Assembly (NCBI RefSeq): GCF_011601345.1
Contig: NZ_JAAORB010000002.1
Coordinates: forward strand, 170,120 to 234,119
Length of the DNA: 64,000 nt
Reading direction: 5' to 3'
From: Roseovarius gahaiensis
Lineage (GTDB): Bacteria > Pseudomonadota > Alphaproteobacteria > Rhodobacterales > Rhodobacteraceae
The position numbers were made by a program, and so were the translations under genes. Below are positions 36,677 through 46,914 of the stretch, piece after piece. The notes under the pieces were generated by a model, which ran no database searches, was not told the origin of the DNA, and was given only the letters and a program-made list of their open reading frames with translations. Position 1 is the first letter of the stretch. Every line of letters begins with the position of its first letter.

Positions 36677-37611
36677 TCCGCGCCCTCCTTGACCAGCCCG
36701 ACGAATATTTCTTCTAGGCTGGATTGCTGCGTGTGGATGTCGCGCAGATGTAGCCCTTCGGCGGCCAGTGATTGTATCAACCGGGTGATGCCGGTGCCAT
36801 TTCCGCCTTGTGTGTCGTAATGATAGGTAACGGATCGGCCGTCCGGCGCCAGTTCCAACCCATAGTCGTGCAAGCTGTCCGGCACCGCGTGGATCGGATC
36901 AGCCAGATCAATCCGCAATGTCTTGTGTGCCATGCGCTGCATCAGCGCGGCCTTGTCCTCGACCAACAGGATCTCGCCCTTGTTGATCACGGCGATGCGG
37001 TCAGCGATGGCCTCGGCCTCTTCGATATAATGGGTGGTCAGAATGATGGTTACGCCCTGAGCGCGCAGCCCTTCGACCACCTGCCACATGTCACGACGCA
37101 GCTCCACATCTACCCCGGCGGTCGGCTCGTCCAGAAACAGCACCTTGGGTTCGTGCACCAAGGCCTTGGCGATCAGCACACGGCGTTTCATGCCGCCCGA
37201 CAATTCCTTGAGCTTGTTATGCCGTTTGTCCCACAGTGACAGTTGCCGCAAAACTTGTTCCACCAAGGCCTCGTTCCGGGATTGGCCAAACAGCCCGCGC
37301 GAAAACCGGACTGTGTTGATCACCTTCTCGAACGGCTCAAGCGCCACCTCTTGCGGAACCAAACCGATCATGGCCCGCGCCCCGCGGTAGCCGGTGATAA
37401 TATCATGCCCGCCCACAAGCGCATGCCCGCCCGTGGGGCTGGTGATGCCGCAGAGCGTTGAGATCAGCGTCGTCTTGCCCGCGCCGTTGGGGCCAAGCAG
37501 CGCCAGAATCTCGCCGGACCGAATTGACAGGTTCACACCTTTCAGTGCCTCGAACCCGTCGTCATAAACCTTGCGCAGATCCCTTACATCTACGATGGGG
37601 GTGGATGTCAT
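36673..37611 (-). CDS. ABC transporter ATP-binding protein (ABC-2 exporter)
   Basis: The 312-residue ATPase has Walker [12 protein letters not shown]-loop [10 protein letters not shown], signature [12 protein letters not shown], Walker [13 protein letters not shown] and the switch His in [11 protein letters not shown]-terminal extension of about 80 residues (after the [11 protein letters not shown] region) is typical of DrrA/NodI-type exporters. It heads the two-gene unit. Confidence 0.94.
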   Translation of the reverse strand: MTSTPIVDVRDLRKVYDDGFEALKGVNLSIRSGEILALLGPNGAGKTTLISTLCGITSPTGGHALVGGHDIITGYRGARAMIGLVPQEVALEPFEKVINTVRFSRGLFGQSRNEALVEQVLRQLSLWDKRHNKLKELSGGMKRRVLIAKALVHEPKVLFLDEPTAGVDVELRRDMWQVVEGLRAQGVTIILTTHYIEEAEAIADRIAVINKGEILLVEDKAALMQRMAHKTLRIDLADPIHAVPDSLHDYGLELAPDGRSVTYHYDTQGGNGTGITRLIQSLAAEGLHLRDIHTQQSSLEEIFVGLVKEGAE

Positions 37612-37821
37612 GCTGTGCCTCGTTATTTTCCGGTAAACTAGGTGAAAGGCTGGTATGGTCCAAGGCGCAGATGCGCAGCCCCGGTTGTGCGCTGATGCAT
37701 GACTGATCGTTCTGGGCCCGTGATCAAACTGTTTCCAGGCTGAAATCCGCCAACGCTGGACTCGGTCACGATCCCCTGTGATAGTCTAGTGCTCTCGCTT
37801 GACCGAAAGAACGCTGCTGTC
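37612..37821. other. Divergent promoter gap without visible gene
   Basis: These 210 bases between the ABC ATPase and the SGNH lipoprotein genes should contain both promoters. No operator-like palindrome stands out. Confidence 0.35.
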
Positions 37822-38499
37822 ATGATCCGACGCCTTGCCGCATTTGCCGCCCTGCTCACGCTGACCGCCTGTACCGAGCCTGTGACCCGGGACCAGCAGG
37901 CGCGGATTTTGTTGCTGGGCGATTCGCTGATGGCCACGCACAGTTTGAAAGGTATGGGCGTTTCCCATGCGATTGAACAGGAACTGCGCGAGCCGGTGAT
38001 CGACAGGTCTGTGTCGGGGGCGCGGTATCTTTATGCCTTGCCTGTTTCAGGCAGTCTGGGCCTGAACATTACCAAGCAATATCGGCCCGGTGATTGGGAT
38101 TGGGTCGTGCTGAACGGCGGTGGCAACGACATCTGGATGGGCTGTGGCTGTGGGCCGTGCGATCGCCGGATCAGTCGCCTGATCTCTGAGGATGGCACGC
38201 GGGGGCGCATTCCGGGCTTTGTCTCAAAGCTGCGCCAAACGGGTGCACAGGTGGCTTTTGTGGGGTATCTTCGCACCCCCGGCGTTCGGTCGCCCATCGA
38301 AGGCTGCACCGATGATGGTGATGAAATGGATCGCCGCCTTGCCCGCTTGGCGGCACTGGATCGCGGTGTGCACTTTGTGTCGCTGGCCGATCTGGTGCCA
38401 CATGGCGACCGATCCTATCATGGGCTTGATCTGATCCACCCCTCGGTCAAGGGCAGTCGGGCCATCGGCCAGCGTATTGCAAAGCTCATCGGCGACTAG
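37822..38499 (+). CDS. SGNH/GDSL hydrolase lipoprotein
   Basis: The protein has 225 residues. ATG 37822 opens a lipoprotein signal peptide with lipobox LTAC (MIRRLAAFAALLTLTAC). The four SGNH blocks are visible: LLLGDSL (Ser), the conserved Gly in the middle segment, NGGGNDIW (Asn) and GLDLIHPS (Asp/His). It is probably an esterase or acyl-hydrolase anchored in the outer membrane or facing the periplasm. A CGCGPCD segment after GNDIW may form a disulfide. Confidence 0.88.
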   Translation: MIRRLAAFAALLTLTACTEPVTRDQQARILLLGDSLMATHSLKGMGVSHAIEQELREPVIDRSVSGARYLYALPVSGSLGLNITKQYRPGDWDWVVLNGGGNDIWMGCGCGPCDRRISRLISEDGTRGRIPGFVSKLRQTGAQVAFVGYLRTPGVRSPIEGCTDDGDEMDRRLARLAALDRGVHFVSLADLVPHGDRSYHGLDLIHPSVKGSRAIGQRIAKLIGD

Positions 38500-38507
38500 G
38501 CGGGTGC

Positions 38508-39014
38508 CTACGACTTGATCAATCGCTTTAGCCAGCCTTTCTTTTCGGCCTCTTCGGTGTCGTCATCTTCTTTCGGGCCCTCGATCACCTCTTCCAGCCG
38601 GGAAAAGAACTTGTCGGCCATTTTCTTGGCGAAACCGTCAACGAGTCGGCTGCCGAGCTGTGCCAGCTTTCCGCCGACTTTGGCCTCGACATCATAGATC
38701 AGCTTGGTGCCCTCGGGCACCTCTTCCAGACGCACATCGGCGGCGCCCTTGGCAAATCCGGCAGCCCCGCCCTTGCCTTCGCCGGTCAGGGTCAGGCGTT
38801 CGTGTTCGACCATGTCCGACACGGTGACGGCCCCTTTGAACGTGGCTTTCACCGGCCCGACCTTTTGGGTGACCGTCGCCTCAAACCCATCGGTTGCATT
38901 GCCCGTTACCTCTTGGGCGCCGGATACGCATTCTTTCAGCACATCGGGGTTCAACAGCGCCGCCCAAACGGTGGCGCGGTCGGCTTCGATGATCCGCTCG
39001 TCGTTCATTTTCAT
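38508..39014 (-). CDS. SRPBCC / CoxG-like protein
   Basis: The 168-residue protein starts at ATG 39014 with AGGAGGGG upstream. It opens [20 protein letters not shown], the hallmark of CoxG-type START-fold proteins, which help mature or anchor CO-dehydrogenase-like molybdoenzymes. It ends in a charged tail rich in Glu and Lys. No coxMSL genes are in the window. The gene converges on the SGNH gene with eight bases between stops. Confidence 0.85.
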   Translation of the reverse strand: MKMNDERIIEADRATVWAALLNPDVLKECVSGAQEVTGNATDGFEATVTQKVGPVKATFKGAVTVSDMVEHERLTLTGEGKGGAAGFAKGAADVRLEEVPEGTKLIYDVEAKVGGKLAQLGSRLVDGFAKKMADKFFSRLEEVIEGPKEDDDTEEAEKKGWLKRLIKS

Positions 39015-39262
39015 GGGTCGTCCCCTCCTGTCGCACGGCTTTTCTGTGCGCAAGCCTAGCCCATGCCGCGGAATGCGCCAAGCCATTGCGCCGATGCCTG
39101 CGGTGGCTCAGCATGGTGTGGCCCTGCGCGCCGGGCCTTGATCCGGTGGGCTTTATGGCCGGTGGCGTGCGATTCCAGTCGCACCCCCTTGGATCGGCGC
39201 AGCCGAAGGTCTATCTTGCCGCTTCGCGCCCGCCGCCCAAGACCAGATACAGGACACCCCCG

Positions 39263-39739
39263 ATGGCCAAGCCCAAGGATAACCCGAATTACAAGGTGGT
39301 CGCCGAAAACCGTCGCGCGCGGTTTGATTACGCGATCGAGGAAGATCTGGAATGCGGCATCATTCTTGAAGGCTCCGAGGTGAAATCCCTGCGCAACGGC
39401 GGCGCCAACATCGCCGAAAGCTACGCCATCGTCGAAGATGGCGAGCTGTGGTTGGTGAATTCCTACATCGCGCCCTACGAGCAGGCGAAAACCTTTGCCC
39501 ACGAAGAAAAGCGCAAGCGCAAATTGCTGGTATCCAAGAAAGAAATGTCCAAGCTGTGGAATGAAACGCAGCGCAAGGGCATGGCGCTGGTGCCTTTGGT
39601 TTTGTATTTCAATCACCGTGGCATGGCCAAGATGAAAATCGGGATCGCAAAGGGCAAAAAAGCCCATGACAAACGCGAAACGGCAGCCAAACGCGATTGG
39701 AACCGTCAAAAGCAACGGTTGCTTAAAGACAACGGGTAA
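39263..39739 (+). CDS. smpB: SsrA-binding protein SmpB
   Basis: The 158-residue protein binds tmRNA and stalled ribosomes in trans-translation. I chose ATG 39263 ([20 protein letters not shown]), which gives the family length; the upstream frame is unsupported. [20 protein letters not shown] and the basic tail ([13 protein letters not shown]) are typical. No tmRNA gene is seen nearby. Confidence 0.96.
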   Translation: MAKPKDNPNYKVVAENRRARFDYAIEEDLECGIILEGSEVKSLRNGGANIAESYAIVEDGELWLVNSYIAPYEQAKTFAHEEKRKRKLLVSKKEMSKLWNETQRKGMALVPLVLYFNHRGMAKMKIGIAKGKKAHDKRETAAKRDWNRQKQRLLKDNG

Positions 39740-39832
39740 GCGCAGGGGATCGCCATAGGTGAATTCCCCTTCTGTCTTGGGGCATCGCCTTGCTAGGCTT
39801 GGGTCCAGTTGGTTGTTTTGGGGGGGATGCCG

Positions 39833-40114
39833 ATGGAACTGCTTATAAGCCTGATTGCCGGGGCGGTTGGCGGCAACATGGCCGGAGGGCTTTTCAAAAA
39901 TATTAACCTTGGGGTTCTGGCCAATTCGATTGCCGGGATTGTCGGCGGTGGTCTGGGCGGTCAGGCCCTGTCCCTTCTGGACGGTGCTGCTATTACCAAG
40001 GCGGCCGGTAGCACCGACTCCGGGGTGCTGATTGGGCAGGCGGCCTCGGGTGCGGTTGGCGGTGCGATTGTGCTGGTGGTGGTCGCCTTGATCAGTCGTG
40101 CGCTTGCAAGATAA
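39833..40114 (+). CDS. Small Gly-rich membrane protein
   Basis: The protein has 93 residues. ATG 39833 lies six bases after a GGGGGG run. It is very hydrophobic and Gly-rich ([47 protein letters not shown]), suggesting three membrane segments with Gly-zipper packing. It has no charged catalytic residues. The function is unknown, and the gene is not obviously linked to its neighbours. Confidence 0.7.
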   Translation: MELLISLIAGAVGGNMAGGLFKNINLGVLANSIAGIVGGGLGGQALSLLDGAAITKAAGSTDSGVLIGQAASGAVGGAIVLVVVALISRALAR

Positions 40115-40192
40115 CGCGTATCTTGGCTTGAGGCGCTTGCCCTCAACGTTCCTCCGCGCTAGTGCTTTGACGTCCGAAACCGGGGGACGCTG

Positions 40193-41050
40193 ATGGCACA
40201 TGACGATCCAAAAACACTTGTTTCAACTGGCTGGTTGGCCGATCACCTGAAAGACCCGGATTTGCGGGTGCTGGATGGCACATGGTTCATGCCCGCCGAT
40301 GGCCGCGACGCCCGTGCCGAATATGACGCGGCGCATATTCCCGGTGCCCGGTTTTTTGATATCGACGATATCAGCGACCACCGCTCGGACTTGCCGCATA
40401 TGGTGCCGTCGGTTGAAAAATTCATGTCGCGCATGCGCTCTATGGGTGTGGGCGATGGTCATCAGGTGGTCGTTTATGATGCGCAAGGTTTGTTTTCGGC
40501 GGCCCGCGTCTGGTGGCTGTTTCGCTTGATGGGTCAAGAAAATATCGCCGTTCTGGACGGTGGCCTGCCGAAATGGCAGGCCGAGGGACACCCGGTTGAA
40601 GACATGTCGCCCATCGTGCGCGACCGGCATATGACCGTTCGCCGCCAGAACCAGATGGTCAAGGATGTCACGCAGGTCTCTGCCGCGTCCAAGCTGGGCG
40701 ATTACAGCATCCTTGATGCGCGCGCGCCCGGTCGTTTCCGCGGCGAAGAGCCCGAGCCGCGCGAAGGATTGCGCAGCGGGCATATTCCCGGATCGAAAAA
40801 CGTCCACTATCGTCGTTTGCTGAACGATGACGGCACCATGAAAGGCCCCAATGGGCTGCGCGCGGTGTTGGACGAGGTGGGCGTCGATCTGGGCAAACCT
40901 GCGATCACCAGCTGCGGCTCGGGCGTGACAGCCGCCATCATCAATCTTGCGCTGGAACGGATCGGTAAGACCGACCATGCGCTTTATGACGGGTCGTGGA
41001 CCGAATGGGGCGCGTTCCCCACTGTGCCCGTCGCCACCGGAGAGGACTGA
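40193..41050 (+). CDS. sseA: 3-mercaptopyruvate sulfurtransferase
   Basis: The 285-residue enzyme has two rhodanese domains. The N-terminal one is inactive and the C-terminal one carries the loop SCGSGVTAA, whose CG(S/T)GVT form marks mercaptopyruvate rather than thiosulfate enzymes. It transfers sulfur from 3-mercaptopyruvate to a thiol acceptor. The stop overlaps the start of the aminotransferase gene (TGATG), which could supply mercaptopyruvate by transaminating cysteine. Confidence 0.92.
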   Translation: MAHDDPKTLVSTGWLADHLKDPDLRVLDGTWFMPADGRDARAEYDAAHIPGARFFDIDDISDHRSDLPHMVPSVEKFMSRMRSMGVGDGHQVVVYDAQGLFSAARVWWLFRLMGQENIAVLDGGLPKWQAEGHPVEDMSPIVRDRHMTVRRQNQMVKDVTQVSAASKLGDYSILDARAPGRFRGEEPEPREGLRSGHIPGSKNVHYRRLLNDDGTMKGPNGLRAVLDEVGVDLGKPAITSCGSGVTAAIINLALERIGKTDHALYDGSWTEWGAFPTVPVATGED

Positions 41051-42234
41051 TGTTTCAACATCTCAAAGACCAACCCAAGGACAAGATCCTTGCGCTGATG
41101 CAAACCTATCGCGACGATCCGCGTGACACCAAGATCGACCTTGGTGTTGGCGTTTACAAAAACGCCCAAGGCGTCACCCCGATCATGCGCGCGGTAAAAG
41201 AGGCCGAGCGCCGCTGGTGGGACGAAGAAACAACCAAGGCCTATACCGGCCTTGCCGGGGATCCCGCCTTTGCCGATGCGATGATCGCTTTGGTTTTGGG
41301 CGATGCCGTGGCCCGCGATCAGGTGGCCGCCGTGGCCACGCCCGGTGGCACCGGGGCGGTGCGTCAGGCGTTCGAGTTGATCCGCATGGCCAATCCGCAG
41401 GCACGGGTGTTCGTGTCCGATCCCACATGGCCCAACCACCTGAGCATTCTCAAGCATCTGGGTATGGAAACCATTGCCTATCGCTATTTTGACGAGGCGA
41501 CAGGCGGTGTCGATGTCGACGGCATGATGGCCGATTTGGCACAGGTCCGGGCCGGTGATGTGGTGTTGCTGCATGGCTGTTGCCATAACCCCACCGGCGC
41601 CAACCTGAACCTTGTGCAGTTCAAGGCGGTGATCGACCTGCTGAATGACACCGGTGCCACGCCGATGATCGACATTGCCTATCAGGGCTTTGGCGATGGC
41701 CTGCAAGCCGATGCCGAGGCCACCCGCGCCGTCGCATCGGGCTGCCCCGAAACCCTGATCGCGGCAAGCTGTTCAAAGAATTTTGGCATTTACCGCGAAC
41801 GCACCGGCCTGTTGATGGCGGTGGCGCAAGACAAGGGAATGCACGCCGTCACGCAAGGCAATCTGGCCTATCTGAACCGGCAGAACTATTCCTTCCCGCC
41901 CGATCACGGCGCGCGGCTGGTGTCGTTGGTGCTGACCAATGATGATTTACGCGCCGATTGGCAGGCGGAACTGGAAGAGGTGCGCACCGGCATGTTGGCG
42001 TTGCGTGAACAGCTGGCAGACGAATTGCAGCGCCTGTCTGGGTCCGACCGGTTTGGCTTTATCGCGCAGCATCGCGGCATGTTCTCGCGCTTGGGCCTGT
42101 CACCTGAAACGGTGGACCGCCTGCGCGACGAACACGCGATTTACATGGTGGGCGATAGCCGCATCAACATTGCCGGGTTGAACAAGGACACCGTGCCGGT
42201 TCTGGCCAAGGCGATCATCGACGTCGGCGCCTGA
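41050..42234 (+). CDS. Aromatic/aspartate amino acid aminotransferase (class I)
   Basis: The 394-residue PLP enzyme begins MFQHLKDQPKDKIL. The family motifs DLGVGVYKN, CCHNPTGANL and the Schiff-base Lys in AASCSKNFGIYRERTG with the phosphate-binding Arg are present. TyrB/AspC types act on aromatic amino acids and aspartate; activity on cysteine is known in some members and would fit the coupled sseA. It is translationally coupled to sseA. Confidence 0.92.
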   Translation: MFQHLKDQPKDKILALMQTYRDDPRDTKIDLGVGVYKNAQGVTPIMRAVKEAERRWWDEETTKAYTGLAGDPAFADAMIALVLGDAVARDQVAAVATPGGTGAVRQAFELIRMANPQARVFVSDPTWPNHLSILKHLGMETIAYRYFDEATGGVDVDGMMADLAQVRAGDVVLLHGCCHNPTGANLNLVQFKAVIDLLNDTGATPMIDIAYQGFGDGLQADAEATRAVASGCPETLIAASCSKNFGIYRERTGLLMAVAQDKGMHAVTQGNLAYLNRQNYSFPPDHGARLVSLVLTNDDLRADWQAELEEVRTGMLALREQLADELQRLSGSDRFGFIAQHRGMFSRLGLSPETVDRLRDEHAIYMVGDSRINIAGLNKDTVPVLAKAIIDVGA

Positions 42235-42248
42235 CCTGTGCGTCTGTG

Positions 42249-42272
42249 CCAAGGCGTTTGAAAACGCCTTGG
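42249..42272. terminator. Bidirectional stem-loop between convergent genes
   Basis: Eleven-base perfect arms, CCAAGGCGTTT and AAACGCCTTGG, lie between the aminotransferase and TetR stops. The loop is very short (two bases) and no U tract is seen. Confidence 0.65.
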
Positions 42273-42285
42273 CCCCGCTCAACCG

Positions 42286-42903
42286 TTACGCCCGGTAGCG
42301 GGCCAAAAACATCTCAACCGCGCCGTCAGTGACGCGCTTGATGTCGGCCTCTGTCACGTCGGTGCAAACACCGCAAAGGCAGCGCACGAACAAATCGCTT
42401 TTGCACAGCTCGCCAAACTGGTTGGCGGCCAGATCCATATCGTCGATCTTGAGCACGCCTTTGTTCACGTAAGGCGTCAACACCTGTGAAAGCCGCTCGC
42501 GCACCATGGCCGGGCCCGAGGCATAAAACCGGCAGCCCAATTCGGGGAAGCGATGCGATTCTGCCACGCAGATGCGAAACACCTGCTGGCCAAAATCCGA
42601 CAGAAAAAAGCGCACGATCCGGTCGGCGGCCTCGTGCAGAACATCCTCGACAGGGTCGTCCTGTCCAACTTCTTGCAGGGCTTCTTCGGCCTGACGGTTG
42701 CATTCCAGACGGGCCACTTCAGAAAACAGCAGCCGTTTGTCGGGAAAATAACTGTAAAGCGTGGCTTTGGACACGCCCGCCACACGGGCGATTTCATCGA
42801 CGCTGGCACCTTCGAATCCATCGCGCATGAAAACCTCACGCGCGCCTTCAAGCACCTGATCGAATTTCCGACCCTTTTTGATTTCCGCGGCCATAGCCGT
42901 CAT
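42286..42903 (-). CDS. TetR family transcriptional regulator
   Basis: The 205-residue protein starts at ATG 42903 with GGGAGG upstream. The helix-turn-helix is at ASVDEIARVAGVSKATLYSY in the N-terminal third. The ligand domain carries three Cys near the end (LCKSDLFVRCLCGVC), which could sense metal or oxidant. It lies 81 bases downstream of a tiny secreted-protein gene, and both point away from mbfA. The palindromic operators upstream of that gene are good candidates for its own binding sites. Confidence 0.9.
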   Translation of the reverse strand: MTAMAAEIKKGRKFDQVLEGAREVFMRDGFEGASVDEIARVAGVSKATLYSYFPDKRLLFSEVARLECNRQAEEALQEVGQDDPVEDVLHEAADRIVRFFLSDFGQQVFRICVAESHRFPELGCRFYASGPAMVRERLSQVLTPYVNKGVLKIDDMDLAANQFGELCKSDLFVRCLCGVCTDVTEADIKRVTDGAVEMFLARYRA

Positions 42904-42984
42904 GCGTAACCTCCCCAAAGCCCACGCAGTGTAGTCGTGCGCAAGGGGAGGCCGCAAGCCTGTCGGCACGTCAAACCTTGGATC

Positions 42985-43143
42985 CTACTGGTTTATTCCT
43001 GCTTTGCCCTTGGTGACAGGGGCCGGGGCGGGTGCTGGTTCGGGGTACGTCAGGGTCGGGGTCAGGGTGCCCATGTCGATACTGGCGGCGATGACGGGTG
43101 TGACAGTCAGGGCAACAACAAGGACGGTTAGCAAGGGTTTCAC
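42985..43143 (-). CDS. Tiny secreted Pro-rich protein (52 residues)
   Basis: This is a short gene read directly from the sequence: GTG 43143, GGAG seven to ten bases upstream, stop TAG at 42985. It encodes a strong signal peptide (MKPLLTVLVVALTVTPVIAA) and a mature peptide of about 32 residues with GTLTPTLTYPEPAPAPAPV. Codon use is normal for the region. It is followed after 81 bases by the TetR gene and preceded by a paired operator region. Its function is unknown. It is probably real because of the signal peptide, ribosome site and control region together. Confidence 0.65.
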   Translation of the reverse strand: MKPLLTVLVVALTVTPVIAASIDMGTLTPTLTYPEPAPAPAPVTKGKAGINQ

Positions 43144-43156
43144 AGCGTTCTCCTAT

Positions 43157-43233
43157 CTAAACTACATAGTTCACTTTTGCATTTCTAAACCGTTCTGTTC
43201 AGTTTGCAAGTAAAAGTGAACTATGTAGTTTAG
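43157..43233. promoter_or_regulatory. Paired operators: perfect 22-base inverted repeat around a promoter
   Basis: Identical 22-base arms in opposite orientation lie at 43157-43178 and 43212-43233, 33 bases apart. Each arm contains a core palindrome, AACTA-CA-TAGTT or its complement, as TetR-type operators do. Between them, on the minus strand, is a plausible promoter: TTGCAA (43209-43204), 16 bases, TAGAAA (43187-43182). It would start transcription of the tiny gene inside the left arm. Confidence 0.75.
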
Positions 43234-43243
43234 TTTTGCTGGG

Positions 43244-43285
43244 TTGCACTTTGTTGCTCAGGCGCTAATTTAGAATTGTTCTAAA
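43244..43285 (+). promoter_or_regulatory. mbfA promoter with Irr iron control element
   Basis: The sequence TTTAGAA-TTG-TTCTAAA at 43269-43285 is a perfect 7-3-7 match to the iron control element bound by Irr. A likely promoter has TTGCAC (43244-43249), 16 bases and TAATTT (43266-43271), so the element covers the -10 box and start site. This fits repression of mbfA by Irr when iron is low, as described in rhizobia. Confidence 0.85.
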
Positions 43286-43298
43286 AAAGAGGCTTCCC

Positions 43299-44276
<978 letters not shown>

Positions 44277-45062
44277 GGCAGGGGCGCTGACGGCCCCCGC
44301 TGCAAGACACCTGAGTTATGAGGGTGCGGGGGTGGGAACGGTTTTGGCTTGATGGGCGGCAATGGCGGCAGCCACCAGAGAGGACATGGGAAAGCGAAGC
44401 TCTTGCGCGGACTCGAGGGCGAACCCCGCCGCGCATCGCCGACGCGCCCCCACGCGGCGGCGATTTGGTGACGCTGGGCGCATCGCTTGGATGTCGTTCG
44501 GGTTTGGCTGACATAAAGTGCCCAGCCCTATCGTAGCTTCGCCACCGCGCGCGTCGGCAATGCGCGGCTTGATCCGGCGTCTGCTCCATCCCGCAAAAGG
44601 TCAGCGGCGGTGCCACTTTGCAAAGCCCACTCCCTGCGCAGAGCTGCCGCTCAGGCGGCCTGGCTTGACCAGAATGCCCGACTGAAACTGCCAGATGACG
44701 GCAGTCAGCCCCGAAGCGAGTATTCCCTTGCGCGGACTCCAGGCGCGGAGCGCGGCCGCGCATCGCCGGGCCGCCCGCCCCCCCCCCGGCACGGCGATTT
44801 GGTTGTTCAATGCGCTTTGCTTGCAGGTCTCGCGCCAGTGGTTGGGATAAAGTGCTTCGGCTCAGCGGTTGGATCGCCGCACCGCGGCCCGACGATGCGC
44901 GGCTGGTGTTGGAACCCGCCTCCCCCCTGGGTCACTGCTTTCATATCGAAGGGCGGTTTTCTGAAAAGCCACCCACAGTTTTTCGATTTGACCTCTAATC
45001 GCAGACCACGCGCGCGGCAGGCCCAAGATTGACCCCCCGGCGCAACCTGCTACCAAGTGGGC
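44277..45062. other. 786-base GC-rich region with no supported gene
   Basis: Several frames are open because the DNA is very GC-rich, but none has a start, ribosome site and protein-like composition. It includes a diverged direct duplication (separate entry) and a run of nine to ten C near 44780. The promoter for the AEC carrier should be near its right end. Confidence 0.55.
44402..44904 (+). repeat. Diverged direct duplication (44402-44570 and 44727-44904)
   Basis: Both units share, in the same order, CTTGCGCGGACTC, CGCGCATCGCCG, CGGCGATTTGGT, ATAAAGTGC and ATGCGCGGCT, at similar spacing of about 325 bases between units. The sequence between blocks has diverged with small insertions. The copies look like an old duplication of a non-coding element or a decayed gene. 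Confidence 0.7.
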
Positions 45063-45995
45063 ATGCTGGATATCTTTTTCCAAACGCTGCCGTTCTTTTT
45101 GATCATCGGTCTGGGCTATGGCGCGGGCCGCACTGGCTTTTTCACCGAGGAAGCGACGGCGTGGCTGACGAAATTCGTGTTCTATTTCGCGCTGTCGGCG
45201 ATGCTGTTTCGGTTCTCGGCCAACCTGTCGCTGGCCGAGGTTCTGGATTGGCACTTCATCATGGCCTACCTGTGGGGCACGGCCTTTGTGTACGGCATTG
45301 CGACGATTGTGGCATTGGTTCGGCGACTCAGCGTCGAAGAGGCCGCGATCGAGGCGCAATGCGCGGTGATCGGCAATGTCGGTTTCCTTGGCATTCCGAT
45401 GCTGGTCATGCTGATGGGCGAGGCGGCGATCGTGCCGGTCATGTTGGTGCTGGCGGTCGATCTGATTGTGTTCGGCTCGCTAGTGGTGATCCTGATCACC
45501 GGGTCGCGAGACGGGCGGATGTCCATCGGTGTCTTGCGCACGGTCGGGTTGGGCCTTTTGAAAAACCCGATGATCGTGTCGGTCACGCTGGGGCTTAGCT
45601 GGTCTGCGCTGCGCTTGCCGATCCCCGATCCGATGAACCAGTTCGTGATCTTGCTGGGCGGGGCGGCAACCCCCGGTGCGTTGTTCGCCATCGGTGCATC
45701 GCTGGCCTCGAAATCCGCCGAACGCCCGGTGGTGGCGGGGTGGCTTAGTTTGTGTAAACTGATCCTGCACCCGGCCTTTGTCGCGGTGGCGGCATTGTTG
45801 CTGTTTCCGGTTGAACCTTATGCCGCTGCGGTGATGATTGCCGCCGCTGCCCTGCCGGTGGCGGGCAATGTCTATATCCTTGCGCATCACTATGGTGTTG
45901 CCCCGCACCGGGTCTCGGCGTCGATCCTGATCTCGACCGCGTTTGCGGTGCTGACCGTATCGCTGGTTATTGGCTGGGTGTCGGGTCTTTACTGA
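45063..45995 (+). CDS. AEC (auxin efflux carrier) family transporter
   Basis: The protein has 310 residues and about ten membrane segments in two halves (FFLIIGLGYGAGRTGFF at the N-terminus; NVGFLGIPML and the Pro-containing ATPGALFAIGASL region near the crossing helices). ATG 45063 or GTG 45057 may be the start. Bacterial members move organic acids such as malate or malonate, but the substrate cannot be inferred here. Confidence 0.9.
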   Translation: MLDIFFQTLPFFLIIGLGYGAGRTGFFTEEATAWLTKFVFYFALSAMLFRFSANLSLAEVLDWHFIMAYLWGTAFVYGIATIVALVRRLSVEEAAIEAQCAVIGNVGFLGIPMLVMLMGEAAIVPVMLVLAVDLIVFGSLVVILITGSRDGRMSIGVLRTVGLGLLKNPMIVSVTLGLSWSALRLPIPDPMNQFVILLGGAATPGALFAIGASLASKSAERPVVAGWLSLCKLILHPAFVAVAALLLFPVEPYAAAVMIAAAALPVAGNVYILAHHYGVAPHRVSASILISTAFAVLTVSLVIGWVSGLY

Positions 45996-46077
45996 TCAGT
46001 GACGCCTGCGGGCTTGCCTTTGCCCCCTGTAGCATGGTCAGTGTCGGGCAACCGAAGTTTTAAAGATGAGGACCGCC

Positions 46078-46911
46078 ATGGAAACCGTATCGGAAAATGC
46101 CTGCTTTGGTGGGGTTCAGGGGGTCTATACCCACGCCTCCAAGGCTTGCGCTTGTGACATGACATTTGGCTTGTTCCTGCCCGCCGAGGCCAAGGATGGC
46201 CCGGTGCCGGTTCTGTGGTATCTGTCGGGCCTCACCTGCACCCACGAAAATGCCATGACCAAAGCCGCCGCCCAAGGCTGGGCCGCCGAGCAGGGCATTG
46301 CGTTGGTGTTTCCCGATACAAGCCCGCGCGGCGACGGTGTGGCCAATGACGACGCCTATGATCTGGGCCAAGGTGCCGGGTTCTATGTGAACGCCACCCA
46401 AGATCCTTGGGCGCCGCATTTTCAGATGTGGGATTACATCGCCGATGAATTGCCTCGCGTCCTGACCGCCAATTTTTCAATCGACGAGGAACGGCAGGCC
46501 ATCACCGGCCATTCCATGGGCGGGCACGGTGCGTTGACCTTGGCAATGTCGCTGCCGGGGCGTTTCACCAGCGTGTCGGCCTTTGCGCCGATCTCCAACC
46601 CCACGGCCAGCGATTGGGGCCGCAAGCAATTCGCGGCCTATCTGGGCGACGACGAAAGCCAATGGGCTGCCCATGACGCCAGCCTGCTGATGCGCGAACG
46701 GGGCTTTGATGGGCCGGTGCTGGTCGATACTGGCACCAATGACCAATTTCTTGACCTGCTCCGCCCCGAGGCTTTGGCCGCCGCCTGCGCCGAACGCCGC
46801 CAGCACGCGACGTTGCGGATGCAGCCGGGCTATGACCACAGCTATTTCTTCATCTCGACCTTCATGGAAGATCACGTCGCTTTCCATGCCGAGGCGCTAT
46901 ACGCGAAGTGA
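46078..46911 (+). CDS. fghA: S-formylglutathione hydrolase
   Basis: The 277-residue serine hydrolase releases formate and glutathione in glutathione-dependent formaldehyde oxidation. I chose ATG 46078 (METVSENACFGG) because GAGGA lies just upstream. The nucleophile is in GHSMGGHGAL, the acid in DTGTNDQFLD and the His in GYDHSYFFI. SGLTCTHENAMTKA is a family marker. No glutathione-dependent formaldehyde dehydrogenase gene is adjacent. It could serve formaldehyde made by the sox operon. Confidence 0.95.
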   Translation: METVSENACFGGVQGVYTHASKACACDMTFGLFLPAEAKDGPVPVLWYLSGLTCTHENAMTKAAAQGWAAEQGIALVFPDTSPRGDGVANDDAYDLGQGAGFYVNATQDPWAPHFQMWDYIADELPRVLTANFSIDEERQAITGHSMGGHGALTLAMSLPGRFTSVSAFAPISNPTASDWGRKQFAAYLGDDESQWAAHDASLLMRERGFDGPVLVDTGTNDQFLDLLRPEALAAACAERRQHATLRMQPGYDHSYFFISTFMEDHVAFHAEALYAK

Positions 46912-46914
46912 CCC

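Noticed and set aside
42937..43213. Plus-strand frames opposite the tiny secreted protein gene
   Set aside because: The minus strand offers a signal peptide, a ribosome site and a control region; the plus frames have none and run through the operators.
44318..45032. Short plus-strand frames in the gene-free region
   Set aside because: They lack ribosome sites, have Arg/Pro/Gly-rich composition and break across the duplicated blocks; treated as non-coding.
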